A stretch of DNA of 46,304 nucleotides from Lachnospiraceae bacterium. GTDB lineage: Bacteria; Bacillota; Clostridia; Lachnospirales; Lachnospiraceae. Position 1 is the stretch's first letter; each line of letters begins with the position of its first letter. The notes beneath the pieces are model-generated. The model saw nothing but the letters and a program-made list of their open reading frames with translations. It was not told the DNA's origin and did no database searches. The position numbers were made by a program, and so were the translations under genes. The DNA lies in the NCBI GenBank assembly GCA_021201095.1, contig JAJQFO010000036.1, positions 1 to 46,304 of the forward strand, given 5' to 3'. Positions 28,597-39,220 of the stretch are shown here, in pieces.

Positions 28597-31341
28597 GTGG
28601 CATCGAAGAACGAGGCGAAAGTTATTTTTACGGCGGAGACGTCGGGCTTTAATTCAGCGATCAAATCAGCCAATAGTGAAATATCAAGTCTGAAGGCCGA
28701 GATGAAGCTGGCAGACGCGACATTTCAGAATACCGGCGACAGTGTGGAGTACTTACAGCAAAAACACGACCTGTTGGAGCAGGCCTTGAAAGCGAATCAG
28801 GAAAAGCAGGAAGCTTTGACCGGGAAGATCGAAGCAGCAACAAAATGCTTTGGCGAAGACAGTGACGAAGTACAAAAGCTGGAAAAACAGCTGACAAACG
28901 CAAAAATCGAAGAACAGAACCTGACAAGTCAGTTAAACAGTACGAATGCACAACTGGATAATCAGGCAGATTCTGCAGATGACGCTGCCGATGCGGCAGA
29001 TGATTTGAGCGATGCTGTGGATGATGCGGGCGATTCTGCCGACGATACGGATGGGAAATTTACAACTTGGAAAGCCACGCTTGCAAACCTCGCGAGTGAT
29101 GCTATTACAAAGGTAATAGATGCATGCGTGGATCTTGGGAAAGAAATTGTTGAATTAGGAGTTGATACTGAGACCGCGTTTGCAAAGCTGGAAACGATTG
29201 CAGGCACAGAAAATATTGACGCATTAACTGAATCAATCAGTGAGTTATCTGTGCAAACCGGCATATCCAGCGCAGAGCTGGCAGATGTGGCTTACAATGC
29301 AATTTCCGCCGGCGCAAGTGCCGATACTGCAATGGATATGGTGACTGCAGCTACAAAATTAGGTGTCGCTGGTTTTACTGACACTTCGGACGCATTGTCG
29401 GTGCTCTCCACCGTCATGAACAGCTACGGAGATTCGTGCGGTACAGTAGAGGAAGTATCTGACAGCCTGATTATGGTGCAGAACCTTGGGGTTACCACAA
29501 TTGATGAATTGTCATCCAGTATGGGCAAGGCCATTGCAACCGGATCCGCATACAATGTCAGCCTGGGCAACCTGGAATCCGCTTATGTATCTTTAACAAA
29601 ATCCGGCATCAGCACAGAAGAGTCCACAACATACTTAAACAGTATGCTGAATGAGCTGGGCGATACAGGGTCTGATGTTTCCACAATTTTGCAGGAAAAG
29701 ACAGGAAAAAGTTTTTCCGAATTGATGACGGACGGATATTCGCTGTCCGATGTACTTGGGATACTGTATGAGGATTGCGGCGAGGATAGCACGGCATTAA
29801 TGAACCTGTGGAGCAGTGCAGAAGCTGGCAAGGCGTCAAACGCTATCGTCAATCAGGGGCTGGAAGAGTTTAATGAAAACTTGGAAGCAATCACCGATAG
29901 CTCAGGAGCCACCGAAACAGCGTATGCTACGATGGCGGATACAACCGGGACGAAAATCGAGCAGATGAAGCAGGGCTTTGCCTCACTCGGTTTGCAGATC
30001 TACGATGGTCTGGAAGAACCACTGAATAGCGGGATTGATTTCGTCATTGGAAGTGTGATACCAGGCTTGAGTGATTTGATTACTAATGTCGGAAACGCTG
30101 GCAGCGCAGCGATAGAATTCGGAACGCAGCTGGCAGGGGATGTATCAGACGGAGTAAGCACTCTCAGCAACAAAATAACAGAAGATATCGTGCCGACACT
30201 TGGAGATTTCGCGGAGACAGCAAGTGAAAAACTGGGTGACATTTCAGGCTGGTTTTCCGAACACCTGGGAAGTGCATATGATACGGCCTCGGAAAAACTG
30301 AGTGGAGTTAAGTCGTTTTTTACCGATAATCTGGGAAGCTCCGACACGACAGTGACTCAAAAATTAGCAAGCATCAAAAGCTCTTTTTCCACAAAAATGA
30401 GCAGCGCATATTCGACAGTAAACACAAAGCTAAGCGGAATAAAAGGGTTCTTTACGTCAAACCTGAGCAGCTCGGATTCTACGGCTACATCAAAGCTGAC
30501 GAGTATTAAAAGTTCCTTTTCCACAAAGTTGAGCAGCGCATATTCGACTGCGTCCACAAAACTGAGCGGTATTAAAGGATTTTTTACCAAGAATATGTCC
30601 AGCTCCGACACGACTGTAACTGATAAATTGAAAAGCATTAAGAGCTCATTCTCCACAAAATTAAGCACAGCCTATACGACATCAAAGACCAAGCTGAGTG
30701 GGATCAAGGGATTTTTTAAGAATAACCTGACAAGCTCCGATACTACAGTGAGCGGTAAGCTGTCGTCCATTAAGAGCAGCTTCAGCACAAAATTAGGCAC
30801 GGCCTATACGACGGTGTCCACCAAAATGGGTGACATTTATAACAAAATCAGGGACAAGATGGAGGACGCAAAGACCAAAGTGAGTAATGTGGTCGAATCG
30901 ATCAAAGGCTTTTTCAACTTCACTTTTTCCTGGCCGAGTATTCCGCTGCCTCACTTTTCTATCAAACCATCTGGGTGGACAATCAGCGATCTGCTGCAGG
31001 GCAGCATTCCGACATTGGGGATCAGCTGGTACGCGGAAGGCGGTGTATTGGATGGCGCCACAATATTTGGCATGCTGGGCGGCAATATGCTGGGCGGCGG
31101 AGAAGCTGGCCCGGAAGCGGTTGCTCCGATCGACGTGCTGCAGGACTACGTGGCAACGGCAGTAGAGTCTGTAATTGGAAATTCCATTGAGGATTTGGCC
31201 GACGCTATCATAGCACTGGCAAGCAGGCCGACCCAGGTCAACCTCAACGGGCGAACACTTGCGACTGCTGCAGCTGGTGCTATGGACACTGCACTGGGTA
31301 CGCGGCAATCATTAACTGCGAGGGGGCTGAGTCTGTCATGA
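28597..31341 (+). CDS. Tail tape measure protein
   Basis: A 914-residue protein that sets tail length. GTG start with AGGAGG 7 bases upstream. Coiled-coil start, a TP901-type phage tail domain (about residues 185-500, LETIAGTENIDALTESISEL onward), then 44-residue repeats (about residues 570-745) of the form SSFSTK..AYST..KLSGIKGFF, and a C-terminal GGVLDGATIFGMLGG region. It is shorter than many tape measures, consistent with a moderate tail. Confidence 0.93.
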   Translation: MASKNEAKVIFTAETSGFNSAIKSANSEISSLKAEMKLADATFQNTGDSVEYLQQKHDLLEQALKANQEKQEALTGKIEAATKCFGEDSDEVQKLEKQLTNAKIEEQNLTSQLNSTNAQLDNQADSADDAADAADDLSDAVDDAGDSADDTDGKFTTWKATLANLASDAITKVIDACVDLGKEIVELGVDTETAFAKLETIAGTENIDALTESISELSVQTGISSAELADVAYNAISAGASADTAMDMVTAATKLGVAGFTDTSDALSVLSTVMNSYGDSCGTVEEVSDSLIMVQNLGVTTIDELSSSMGKAIATGSAYNVSLGNLESAYVSLTKSGISTEESTTYLNSMLNELGDTGSDVSTILQEKTGKSFSELMTDGYSLSDVLGILYEDCGEDSTALMNLWSSAEAGKASNAIVNQGLEEFNENLEAITDSSGATETAYATMADTTGTKIEQMKQGFASLGLQIYDGLEEPLNSGIDFVIGSVIPGLSDLITNVGNAGSAAIEFGTQLAGDVSDGVSTLSNKITEDIVPTLGDFAETASEKLGDISGWFSEHLGSAYDTASEKLSGVKSFFTDNLGSSDTTVTQKLASIKSSFSTKMSSAYSTVNTKLSGIKGFFTSNLSSSDSTATSKLTSIKSSFSTKLSSAYSTASTKLSGIKGFFTKNMSSSDTTVTDKLKSIKSSFSTKLSTAYTTSKTKLSGIKGFFKNNLTSSDTTVSGKLSSIKSSFSTKLGTAYTTVSTKMGDIYNKIRDKMEDAKTKVSNVVESIKGFFNFTFSWPSIPLPHFSIKPSGWTISDLLQGSIPTLGISWYAEGGVLDGATIFGMLGGNMLGGGEAGPEAVAPIDVLQDYVATAVESVIGNSIEDLADAIIALASRPTQVNLNGRTLATAAAGAMDTALGTRQSLTARGLSLS
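30340..30830 (+). repeat. 132-bp in-gene repeats of the tape measure
   Basis: About four copies of a 132-base unit (44 codons) with AGCTCC-rich spacers. The units differ at many third positions, so they are not very recent. Confidence 0.7.
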
Positions 31342-31778
31342 ATACCAAAGCCGGGATAATGATAAATGATTTGCACAGTTATGATGATTTTGGGTTATAT
31401 ATTGCTGACCGGAATGTATCACCACCAGAACGTGTGACAAATTTTGTGTCATTGCCGTACATGAACGGATATTATGATTTTGGCGCAATCATAAAGCCGT
31501 ATTATAGCAGCAGGACGCTGACTTATACGTTTGACATCATGGAAGACGATGAGGTTACGGTGGAAGCGTTAAAAAATGAAATCATCAGCTGGGCACAGAC
31601 GGCAGTTGAATCCAAAATCTACGATGATGAGGATCCGGATTATTATTTTATTGGCAGCTACACCAGCGCGCAGTTTACATCAGATGACAATCTGCCGGAA
31701 TACGGCGGGAAAATGACATTGACATTTACGGCACAGCCATACAGATACAATCGCGAAACAGATGAGGGTGTGATTTAA
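31338..31778 (+). CDS. Distal tail protein (Dit-like)
   Basis: A 146-residue protein, shorter than classic Dit. The pattern LHSYDDFGLYIADRNVSPPE and later YTFDIMEDDEVTVEALKNEI, GGKMTLTFTAQPYRYN matches the N-terminal domain of Dit-type phage tail proteins. It overlaps the tape measure and the Tal start (TAATG). Confidence 0.82.
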   Translation: MNTKAGIMINDLHSYDDFGLYIADRNVSPPERVTNFVSLPYMNGYYDFGAIIKPYYSSRTLTYTFDIMEDDEVTVEALKNEIISWAQTAVESKIYDDEDPDYYFIGSYTSAQFTSDDNLPEYGGKMTLTFTAQPYRYNRETDEGVI

Positions 31779-34700
31779 TGTATCGAGTTACAATCTATAA
31801 TGGGACAGAATCAACCATAATCCATGAGGTGAGCGTGGATCCGGCTGACCCGCATCTGTATAGCTGTACGTTGACAGAGGGGTCATCAGGAGAGATTGAC
31901 ACACTGCAGTTCGTGATTCTGCCGAACAATCCGGGATATGAATTACTAAACAGCCGGACAACTATGGTTGAGGTACTTAATACCAAAACCAATAGGACGG
32001 AGTTTACCGGGCGTGTGCTTACGATCACGCCGGAAATGTTAGAGGACGGGACGATCTACAAAACAGTAATCTGTGAGGATCGTCTCGGCTTTTTATGCGA
32101 TTCTGTACAGCCGTACCTGGCGAAGACAACATATTACGACGATGGTGACCGGACGGGAGTAGAACAATTTCTGGACCTGCTGCTGGAAAACCACAACAGC
32201 CAAGTGGAAGATTACAAAAAAATCTATCGTGGCACTGTGACGTTTACCACCAGCACGAATAACGTGACTAAGGGCCTGACCTATGAAACTACATGGGAAG
32301 CAATCACCCAGAAACTGCTGACCGATCTGGGCGGAGAAATACAGCTATATGAAGATGATGGCGTTTTATATCTGGATTACACAACAGAATTAGGGCAAAT
32401 TGACGAAGATGTTGTGATTGAATTCGGACGCAATATGAGATCCATCAGCCAGGAAATCGACCCGACAAGTGTGATAACCAGGTTAATCCCGCTGGGAGCA
32501 CACCTGGAAGCTGACGGAACGGAAGAAGACGAAGTTGACACAGATGATTACGTGACGATTGCATCCGTCAATGATGGAGTGATCTACCTGGATGACGAGG
32601 ATGCGCAGGCAGTATACGGGATCGTTGAAGGCGTTGTGGAATGGGAGGATGTCACAGAACCATCGAACCTGCTGACCAAAGCACAGAATTGGCTGGATCA
32701 GCAGACAGTTGCAGACAAAATAACTTTATCAGCGCTGGACTTGTCATTGATCGGACTGGATGACAGCGCAATTGAGAGATACAACTATTACCGTGTAGTT
32801 AATGCTGCGATCGGGCTGGATGCATATCTGCGAGTGATCAAACGGACGGTAAATATCTGCAATCCATCAGACATTACATACGAAATGGGAGACCGGACAC
32901 AATCATTGGCTGCAGCGCTAACCAGTACGAGCAATGCAGCTTCTGGCGCGTCTGATGCGGCATCCGCACTGAGTGCATCTCTTAGCAAAACGGTCAATAC
33001 ATTAATCGTGGCGTATATCAGCACCGGAGTTTTAGACGCGACGTATGTGACAGCCGAATATCTGAGTACGGTCGTTGCAGATATCGAAAGCGCGATCATC
33101 GACGAGGCGACGATACGCGAACTGATTGTATCTTATGGATACATTACATCAGCAGACATCGAAACCCTGACGGCTGACGTAGCGGCGATCAAGAGCGCAT
33201 ATATATCATCAGCCGAGATCGATACATTGTTGGCAAATTACATACTTGCAGGAGAATTAAACGCGGCAGTTGCGGACCTTGGATATTTAACCGCAGACTC
33301 TGCGGAGATCACCGATCTGGCTGCGGCTGTAGCAGATATTGAAAAGGCCTACATAACAGAAGCTGATATCGAATTGTTGCTTGCGTCCTATGCCACCATC
33401 ACGGACCTTAACACGGTAACGGCAAATATTACCGACCTGACTGCGGACATCGCGAGCATCAACGCACTGCTGGCCGGGAGCGTCGGAACAGGGACGGTGC
33501 AGACGATCCACCTGACCGCGGACAACAGCACAATCGACGAGGCAGTTATCACGAATGCCCTGATTAATAACGCGATCATGTCTACGCTTTTGGCTGGGAC
33601 GATCTACACGGATTATGTCACGATCATGTCAGAATCCGGCAATCTGTATATTGCGGACAACACCATCCAGATTATGGACGGCGAATCTGTTGTGCGTGTG
33701 CAGATTGGAGAGGATGCAAGCGGAGATTACAATCTGTATCTGTGGGACGCGGACGGTAACCTGATCTGGGACGCGCAGGGCCTGACGGAAGCTGGCCTGA
33801 CCGGGAACGGTGCAATCATCAAAGACGCAGCTATCGCAGATGATGCAGCGATCAGCGGGTATAAGCTGGATATTGAAAGTGTTATTTCATGCATCGAGGA
33901 TGATGGGAGCCTGACAGTAGACTACGCGCAGGTGGCCATCAACGACAGTACGCTGTCTGCGTGGTATACGACTGTGAATTCCGCAGTCAGCGATCTGGAA
34001 TCATCGACCAGCACACTACAGACAGGGCTGTCTGTCGTACAAGGACAGATTGAGGCAAAGATCTGGCAGGACGACATAGACACAGCAATTGACGGCGTGG
34101 AGACTGAGATCACCACACTCACGAGCAATTATACGTCAATCAGCGCGGATCTGGACGGGATTACAGCGCAGGTGTCCACACTGGAAACAACTGTGGCGGA
34201 GCAGGCGGAAACAGTTAACGGCCTGATCAAGAGACACGAAATCTACTATGCCGTATCAGAATCACCAGATTATTATCCGTCGCTGAAGGATGACGGCACG
34301 ACCGCGATTCTGGATACCTGCGTGCTCGACAGCATGGTGCTTGGCAACTCCGGAACGTGGACGACGGACCGGCCAACAGTGGGCGAAGATGAGTATTTAT
34401 GGCAGCGTGAGTATATCTTATACGCAGATGGAACAGAAGAGTGGACTGATCCGGTCCTCATAACGGATGAAACCACCAGAACATTGATTTCGTCCTTGAC
34501 AGAAAAGACGTCCGAGCTGGAGATGACTGACGAGAGCATCAAGTCAAGCGTCACCTCGCTGCAGACGGAGATCTATAATAATTACAGCACGACCACGGTG
34601 ATCAGCACATTGATCGAGCAGGCGGTGACCGACAGTGAAGCATCGATCACGGAATCTATATCCGCTACTTATGCAACGATGGAATACGCAGACGAGGCGG

Positions 34701-37700
34701 CGAGCGCGGCTGAGGATGCTGCAAACGAAGCAACAGACACGAAATTACTGAACTACTCAACAACTACGGATGTCACAACAGCGATCTCGCAGGCAGTGAC
34801 TGACAGCGAAGCATCGATCACGGAATCCATTTCGGCGACGTATGCCACGATGACTTATGCGGACAACGCCGCCGGCGACGCGCAAAGCGCGGCTGAATCG
34901 TATGCAGACAGCGCTGCGAATACTGCACAAAGCGCAGCAGAATCCTATGCCGATGCAGCTGCTTCATCTGCCGAAGAGAACGCAAACAGTTATACCGACA
35001 CGAAGCTGACGAGTTATTCAACTACGACGGAAGTCTCGAACACCATAGAGCAATATGTCTCCGAAAGCGAAGCTGCCATCAAGGAAGAAATCTCTGCGAC
35101 GTATGTGACCATCGAATCCCTGACAGATTCGGAAGGCACATTGCTGGGAGATTATTCCACCACGACGCAGGTGAACAATGCGATCTCGCAGGCTGTGAGC
35201 GACTCCGAGAATGTAATCACAGCCTTGGTGTCCACACTGGAAGAAACGGTCAACGGGCTGATCAAAAAGCACGTGATCTATTACGCAGTATCAGAGTCAA
35301 ACAGCTATTATCCGTCCCTGACGGACGATGGGACAACATCAGTTCTGGACACGGCAGTGCTGGACACCATGATCCTCGACAACAGTGGAACATGGACAAC
35401 GGACAAGCCAACCGTCGGGGAGGATGAATACCTTTGGCAGTGTGAATATATTTTGTACGCGGACGGGACAGAGGAATGGACAGATCCGGTACTGGTGACT
35501 GATGAAACCACCAGGACGTTGCTGTCGTCCTTGACTGAAAAAACGGCGGAACTGGAAATTGCAGATTCCAATATCTCCGCGACGGTCACCTACTTGTCGC
35601 GCAATCTTTATACGAATTACAGCACCACGACAGAAATCACAACCGCCATCGAGGAGGCGATTACCGACAGCGAAGCAAGCATCAGCGAGTCCATATCGGC
35701 AACCTATGCCACGATAACCTACGCCGACAACGCGGCATCCGGCGCGCAGAGTGCAGCGGAGGCCTATGCGGACAGTGCAGCTAATGATGCGCTGGATACG
35801 GCAAATACCTATACAGACACACAGCTGAAGGAGTATAGCACTACAACAGATGTGACAACGGCAATCACCCAGGCGGTGAGCGACAGCGAGGCGAGCATAA
35901 GCGAGTCCATATCTGCAACTTACGCCACGATAACCTACGCGGACAGTGCGGCATCTGGCGCGCAGAGCGCAGCGGAGACCTATGCAGATGGCGTAGCCGA
36001 AACGGCAGAATCGAATGCGAATACTTACACGGACAACAAGCTGGTAAGCTATTATTCGATCACACAGACAAACGAGATCATCCAGGAGGTGACGGATGAG
36101 ATCAACAGCATCACGCTGTCCGTCAGCACGGTCGAAAGCAACGTAAACTCGTCCATCAAAACATATAAAGTATATTATGCGGTATCCGAATCGGCGGATT
36201 ACTATCCAACCCATGGTGACGATGGGACAACTGCTGCGCTAGATGCGGCTGTACTGGATACGATGGTGTTGGACAACAGTGGAGAATGGACAGAGGAGCA
36301 GCCTGAGGCAGCAGATGGAGAATACATCTGGGTATCGTATTACATCGAGTATGTGAATGGGACCAGTGAATGGACGAAACCTACGCTGTTAACTGATACT
36401 GCAGCGAGAGACAGAATTACATCGCTGGAAGAAAAGACGGCCGAACTGGAATTGACTAACGAAAGTATCACAGCGACAGTAACTGCACTATCAACGGATA
36501 TACATAATAATTACAGCACTACAACAGATATTACCGTGCTGATCGAAGAATCTATATCTGATAGCGAAGCAGCTATTACGTCAAGTATTGAAGCAACTTA
36601 TGCCACAATGACATATGCAGACGAGGCGGCTGGCACGGCAGAGTCCGACGCAAATAGCTATACTGATGGACAATTGTCCAGTTACTATACCATTGAACAA
36701 ACTAATGAGATAACACAGAGCATTACAGATGACATGAACGCTATATCGCTGAGTGTGACAAACGCAATCAGCACAGCAGAAGGATATACGGATAGCCAGA
36801 TCAGCGCAACCCTTGTGCTGAAAATTACGGATGGTGTTGGTGTGTTGTCTGCAAATGTAGATTACGTTGAGTTTTCCTGCGGAGATTTTGTAATTAACGG
36901 TGATAACGGAGGGCAGTTTACATTTGACGCAAGCGGTAACGCTACATTTAGCGGCACATTAAACGCTGCAAGCGGTACATTTTCTGGAGATTTAAACGCT
37001 GCTGGCGGCACATTTACAGGCACGTTATCTGGCGCTGATGGCGACTTCAGCGGAACTGTTACAGCCACATATTTGGTTGCGAATACTGGCGGCGAGATAG
37101 GCGGGTGGACGATAACATCTAACGCCTTATATTATGGGACAAGTTCCACAACTTCCACATCCGCTGGTATCTATTTTGGCTCTGGGGTGCTTCGCGCGGT
37201 CGCCAGCGCAGGAACGATTACTATGTTGGAAAAAGGAATACTGACAACACGAGGGTATTCAAAATATACAACCAGTGACGGATCTGTATATTATGCTACT
37301 GCTTCGGTATATGGTGGAATAACATTAAACTATAGAGATTCATCAGATGTTACAAATTCTTCATTGGGGTATTTTTCGATGACTGCAGGCGAAATAGCTG
37401 GCTACTATGACGGTTCTCGTTGGTTTTACGTGACTAATTCAAGTCAGAAATTATATGCCAATGGAACTATATCATCTTCGTCATCCGACATCCGCCTTAA
37501 GGATAACATTGAAGATTGTGAGATCGAATCATTGCCGGTAATACGGCGAATTCGTATGAGGCAGTTTGATTGGAACGACAGAGATGAAGACATCCACCAA
37601 GACATCGGTATGGTTGCAGACGAATTGGAAGCAATAGACCCACGTTTGTCAGTCGGAGGCGGATACTTTGATGATGGAAACATGATGATAAAAACCGTTG

Positions 37701-37855
37701 ATACATTTTATTTAATGGGTTATGTAATCAAAGGCCTGCAGGAGCTCGACGAATACGTAACGACCACCTATCAATCAGCCGAAGCCAGGATAGCAGAGCT
37801 GGAGTCACAGGTTGCCGACCTGACCGCACAATTACAGTTACTGCAGGCGGCGTAA
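31778..37855 (+). CDS. Tail-associated protein / fibre with S74 chaperone
   Basis: A 2025-residue fusion. Residues 1-380 are the tail hub or endopeptidase-like (Prophage_tail, Tal) region. Residues about 400-820 are Ala/Asp-rich coiled coil. Three copies of a roughly 300-residue unit then follow, starting near residues 821, 1163 and 1463 with YYAVSES-type strands and GTWTTD..GEDEYLW motifs. Residues about 1690-1790 have GTFSG..GTFTG repeats, and the last 127 are a peptidase S74 intramolecular chaperone starting near SSDIRLKDNI (residue 1901), which normally cuts itself off after trimer folding. A host-binding or cell-wall-degrading tip is likely. Confidence 0.85.
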   Translation: MYRVTIYNGTESTIIHEVSVDPADPHLYSCTLTEGSSGEIDTLQFVILPNNPGYELLNSRTTMVEVLNTKTNRTEFTGRVLTITPEMLEDGTIYKTVICEDRLGFLCDSVQPYLAKTTYYDDGDRTGVEQFLDLLLENHNSQVEDYKKIYRGTVTFTTSTNNVTKGLTYETTWEAITQKLLTDLGGEIQLYEDDGVLYLDYTTELGQIDEDVVIEFGRNMRSISQEIDPTSVITRLIPLGAHLEADGTEEDEVDTDDYVTIASVNDGVIYLDDEDAQAVYGIVEGVVEWEDVTEPSNLLTKAQNWLDQQTVADKITLSALDLSLIGLDDSAIERYNYYRVVNAAIGLDAYLRVIKRTVNICNPSDITYEMGDRTQSLAAALTSTSNAASGASDAASALSASLSKTVNTLIVAYISTGVLDATYVTAEYLSTVVADIESAIIDEATIRELIVSYGYITSADIETLTADVAAIKSAYISSAEIDTLLANYILAGELNAAVADLGYLTADSAEITDLAAAVADIEKAYITEADIELLLASYATITDLNTVTANITDLTADIASINALLAGSVGTGTVQTIHLTADNSTIDEAVITNALINNAIMSTLLAGTIYTDYVTIMSESGNLYIADNTIQIMDGESVVRVQIGEDASGDYNLYLWDADGNLIWDAQGLTEAGLTGNGAIIKDAAIADDAAISGYKLDIESVISCIEDDGSLTVDYAQVAINDSTLSAWYTTVNSAVSDLESSTSTLQTGLSVVQGQIEAKIWQDDIDTAIDGVETEITTLTSNYTSISADLDGITAQVSTLETTVAEQAETVNGLIKRHEIYYAVSESPDYYPSLKDDGTTAILDTCVLDSMVLGNSGTWTTDRPTVGEDEYLWQREYILYADGTEEWTDPVLITDETTRTLISSLTEKTSELEMTDESIKSSVTSLQTEIYNNYSTTTVISTLIEQAVTDSEASITESISATYATMEYADEAASAAEDAANEATDTKLLNYSTTTDVTTAISQAVTDSEASITESISATYATMTYADNAAGDAQSAAESYADSAANTAQSAAESYADAAASSAEENANSYTDTKLTSYSTTTEVSNTIEQYVSESEAAIKEEISATYVTIESLTDSEGTLLGDYSTTTQVNNAISQAVSDSENVITALVSTLEETVNGLIKKHVIYYAVSESNSYYPSLTDDGTTSVLDTAVLDTMILDNSGTWTTDKPTVGEDEYLWQCEYILYADGTEEWTDPVLVTDETTRTLLSSLTEKTAELEIADSNISATVTYLSRNLYTNYSTTTEITTAIEEAITDSEASISESISATYATITYADNAASGAQSAAEAYADSAANDALDTANTYTDTQLKEYSTTTDVTTAITQAVSDSEASISESISATYATITYADSAASGAQSAAETYADGVAETAESNANTYTDNKLVSYYSITQTNEIIQEVTDEINSITLSVSTVESNVNSSIKTYKVYYAVSESADYYPTHGDDGTTAALDAAVLDTMVLDNSGEWTEEQPEAADGEYIWVSYYIEYVNGTSEWTKPTLLTDTAARDRITSLEEKTAELELTNESITATVTALSTDIHNNYSTTTDITVLIEESISDSEAAITSSIEATYATMTYADEAAGTAESDANSYTDGQLSSYYTIEQTNEITQSITDDMNAISLSVTNAISTAEGYTDSQISATLVLKITDGVGVLSANVDYVEFSCGDFVINGDNGGQFTFDASGNATFSGTLNAASGTFSGDLNAAGGTFTGTLSGADGDFSGTVTATYLVANTGGEIGGWTITSNALYYGTSSTTSTSAGIYFGSGVLRAVASAGTITMLEKGILTTRGYSKYTTSDGSVYYATASVYGGITLNYRDSSDVTNSSLGYFSMTAGEIAGYYDGSRWFYVTNSSQKLYANGTISSSSSDIRLKDNIEDCEIESLPVIRRIRMRQFDWNDRDEDIHQDIGMVADELEAIDPRLSVGGGYFDDGNMMIKTVDTFYLMGYVIKGLQELDEYVTTTYQSAEARIAELESQVADLTAQLQLLQAA

Positions 37856-37912
37856 CACCCGCCTGAGTATATAAAAGCAAATTATTTTTCAAAAAAAGAA
37901 AGGAGAAGCACT

Positions 37913-38167
37913 ATGCTTACATTAGTAAAAAACGTTACTCTGACAGGAACAACCACCATCGGCGGAAAGACCGTCGAGAGACACACGGCAACCATCAACA
38001 GTGAAAATCCGTCCGAAATGACGCTGAATATCGGAATCAAGGTCAACAAGGCCCTGTCCGAAGCAAATCTTGAGGCCTGCCGGGCGGAGCGTAATGAGTT
38101 TGAGGATGCGGCGTATGCACTGAAAAATGAAATGGTAGCAGCACAGACAGAGACTACGGAGGAATAA
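37913..38167 (+). CDS. Small tail-region protein
   Basis: An 84-residue protein: a beta-hairpin-rich start (VKNVTLTGTTTIGGKTVERHTATI), then a helix (NKALSEANLEACRAERNEFE). SD AAAGGAG. Position suggests a fibre accessory or assembly factor. Family not recognised. Confidence 0.7.
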   Translation: MLTLVKNVTLTGTTTIGGKTVERHTATINSENPSEMTLNIGIKVNKALSEANLEACRAERNEFEDAAYALKNEMVAAQTETTEE

Positions 38168-38171
38168 TCGA

Positions 38172-38546
38172 ATGAAAATGACAAACGAAGATATGAGGCA
38201 GTCAATTGAAGCACTGGCAACAGCGCAGGAAACCGGAAAGCTGGGTTACGCGATCGCGCGGAACCTGCGGAAACTGCGGGACGAAGCCAAGGAATATCTG
38301 GACATGCGGGATAAGCTACTGCAGAAGTACGGTACACCGACCAAAGAACCTGGCAGAGTGTTGCTGACATCGGAGGCATCCAAGAAGATTGAGGATGAAC
38401 TGGCTGAGGTTAAGGATCTCGAAAGTGATGTGGATATCTTTACGGTCAGCGAAGATATCTTTATCGGCGGAAATCTGAAATCGAACCAGATGGCGGTTTT
38501 ACTCTGGATGGTTACTGCATCGGAAAAGGAGACGAAGAAAGGGTGA
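38172..38546 (+). CDS. Hypothetical protein (DUF1617-like)
   Basis: A 124-residue helical protein, DEAKEYLDMRDKLLQKYGTP, then LAEVKDLESDVDIFTVSEDIF. It resembles the DUF1617 type from Firmicutes phage tail regions by length and pattern only. SD GGAGG. Confidence 0.55.
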   Translation: MKMTNEDMRQSIEALATAQETGKLGYAIARNLRKLRDEAKEYLDMRDKLLQKYGTPTKEPGRVLLTSEASKKIEDELAEVKDLESDVDIFTVSEDIFIGGNLKSNQMAVLLWMVTASEKETKKG

Positions 38547-38550
38547 TGCG

Positions 38551-39018
38551 ATGAGCAGCGCACTGAACAAAAAGTCACAAAAAAGCAGCATCCTCTCTGA
38601 TATGAAAGTGGGCGAGGCGCAGATATACCTTGCCCACATCGGAATGGACGACTATCCGGCACTGAAAAATAAACGTGAAGCATTTAACTTGATCGTGCGC
38701 TACTGCGGGGGCATCCCGCAGAATCCGCCGATGCCGGGCATGTGTGCGACGCTGGCTTTTACCACAAAACTATTCCGGGAAGATTTTGCCAGGGAGATAC
38801 GCGACAAGCTGGGCGTGACGGCGGGAATTGACTTTAGAATAGTTTACATCAATCGCCGGTATCTGCCGCCGCAGCACAATGTCGACCACCAGATGGACAA
38901 GTACGACTTCGCACGACTCGCAGAAAAGGCGAAGTATGAAAAGGAGATCCGAAGGGCATTACATCCAGAAGAATTGGAACCGGAGTACCTGTATCCGGAA
39001 GGGCATCTGGTACAATGA
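38551..39018 (+). CDS. Hypothetical phage protein
   Basis: A 155-residue soluble protein. Pattern KNKREAFNLIVRYCGGIPQNPPMPGMCATLAFTTK is not one I recognise. It is placed between the tail fibre and the DGR target, so a role in fibre assembly is possible. SD GAAAGGGTG. Confidence 0.6.
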   Translation: MSSALNKKSQKSSILSDMKVGEAQIYLAHIGMDDYPALKNKREAFNLIVRYCGGIPQNPPMPGMCATLAFTTKLFREDFAREIRDKLGVTAGIDFRIVYINRRYLPPQHNVDHQMDKYDFARLAEKAKYEKEIRRALHPEELEPEYLYPEGHLVQ

Positions 39019-39022
39019 GAGA

Positions 39023-39136
39023 GTGTGCTATAACGAAAAATGCCCTAGATATTATCAGGAAATATGGCCTGACGGCTATTGCCTGCCGGGGCCGACTACA
39101 TGCGAATATTTCACACCAGAATCCGGCGCAGACTAA
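39023..39136 (+). CDS. Short Cys-rich protein (uncertain)
   Basis: A 37-codon GTG frame: VCYNEKCPRYYQEIWPDGYC, then CLPGPTTCEYF. Four Cys in CxxxxC..C..C spacing suggest a small zinc site. A rival frame starts ATG at 39015 (ATGA overlap) but runs into the next gene and looks less protein-like. The SD is weak. Confidence 0.4.
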   Translation: MCYNEKCPRYYQEIWPDGYCLPGPTTCEYFTPESGAD

Positions 39137-39220
39137 ACAAAACAAACATACCGACGCACATTTTGGGAGTGCGCCGCTAACCCAATACCTTCAACAATTA
39201 TGGGTAGGAAGGAGCTTTTT

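Noticed and set aside
35339-36214. Long minus-strand frame (291 codons) inside the tail fibre gene
   Set aside because: It mirrors the repeated plus-strand codons of the 2025-residue gene. No SD, Arg/Cys-rich odd composition, and other minus frames of the same kind occur at each repeat.
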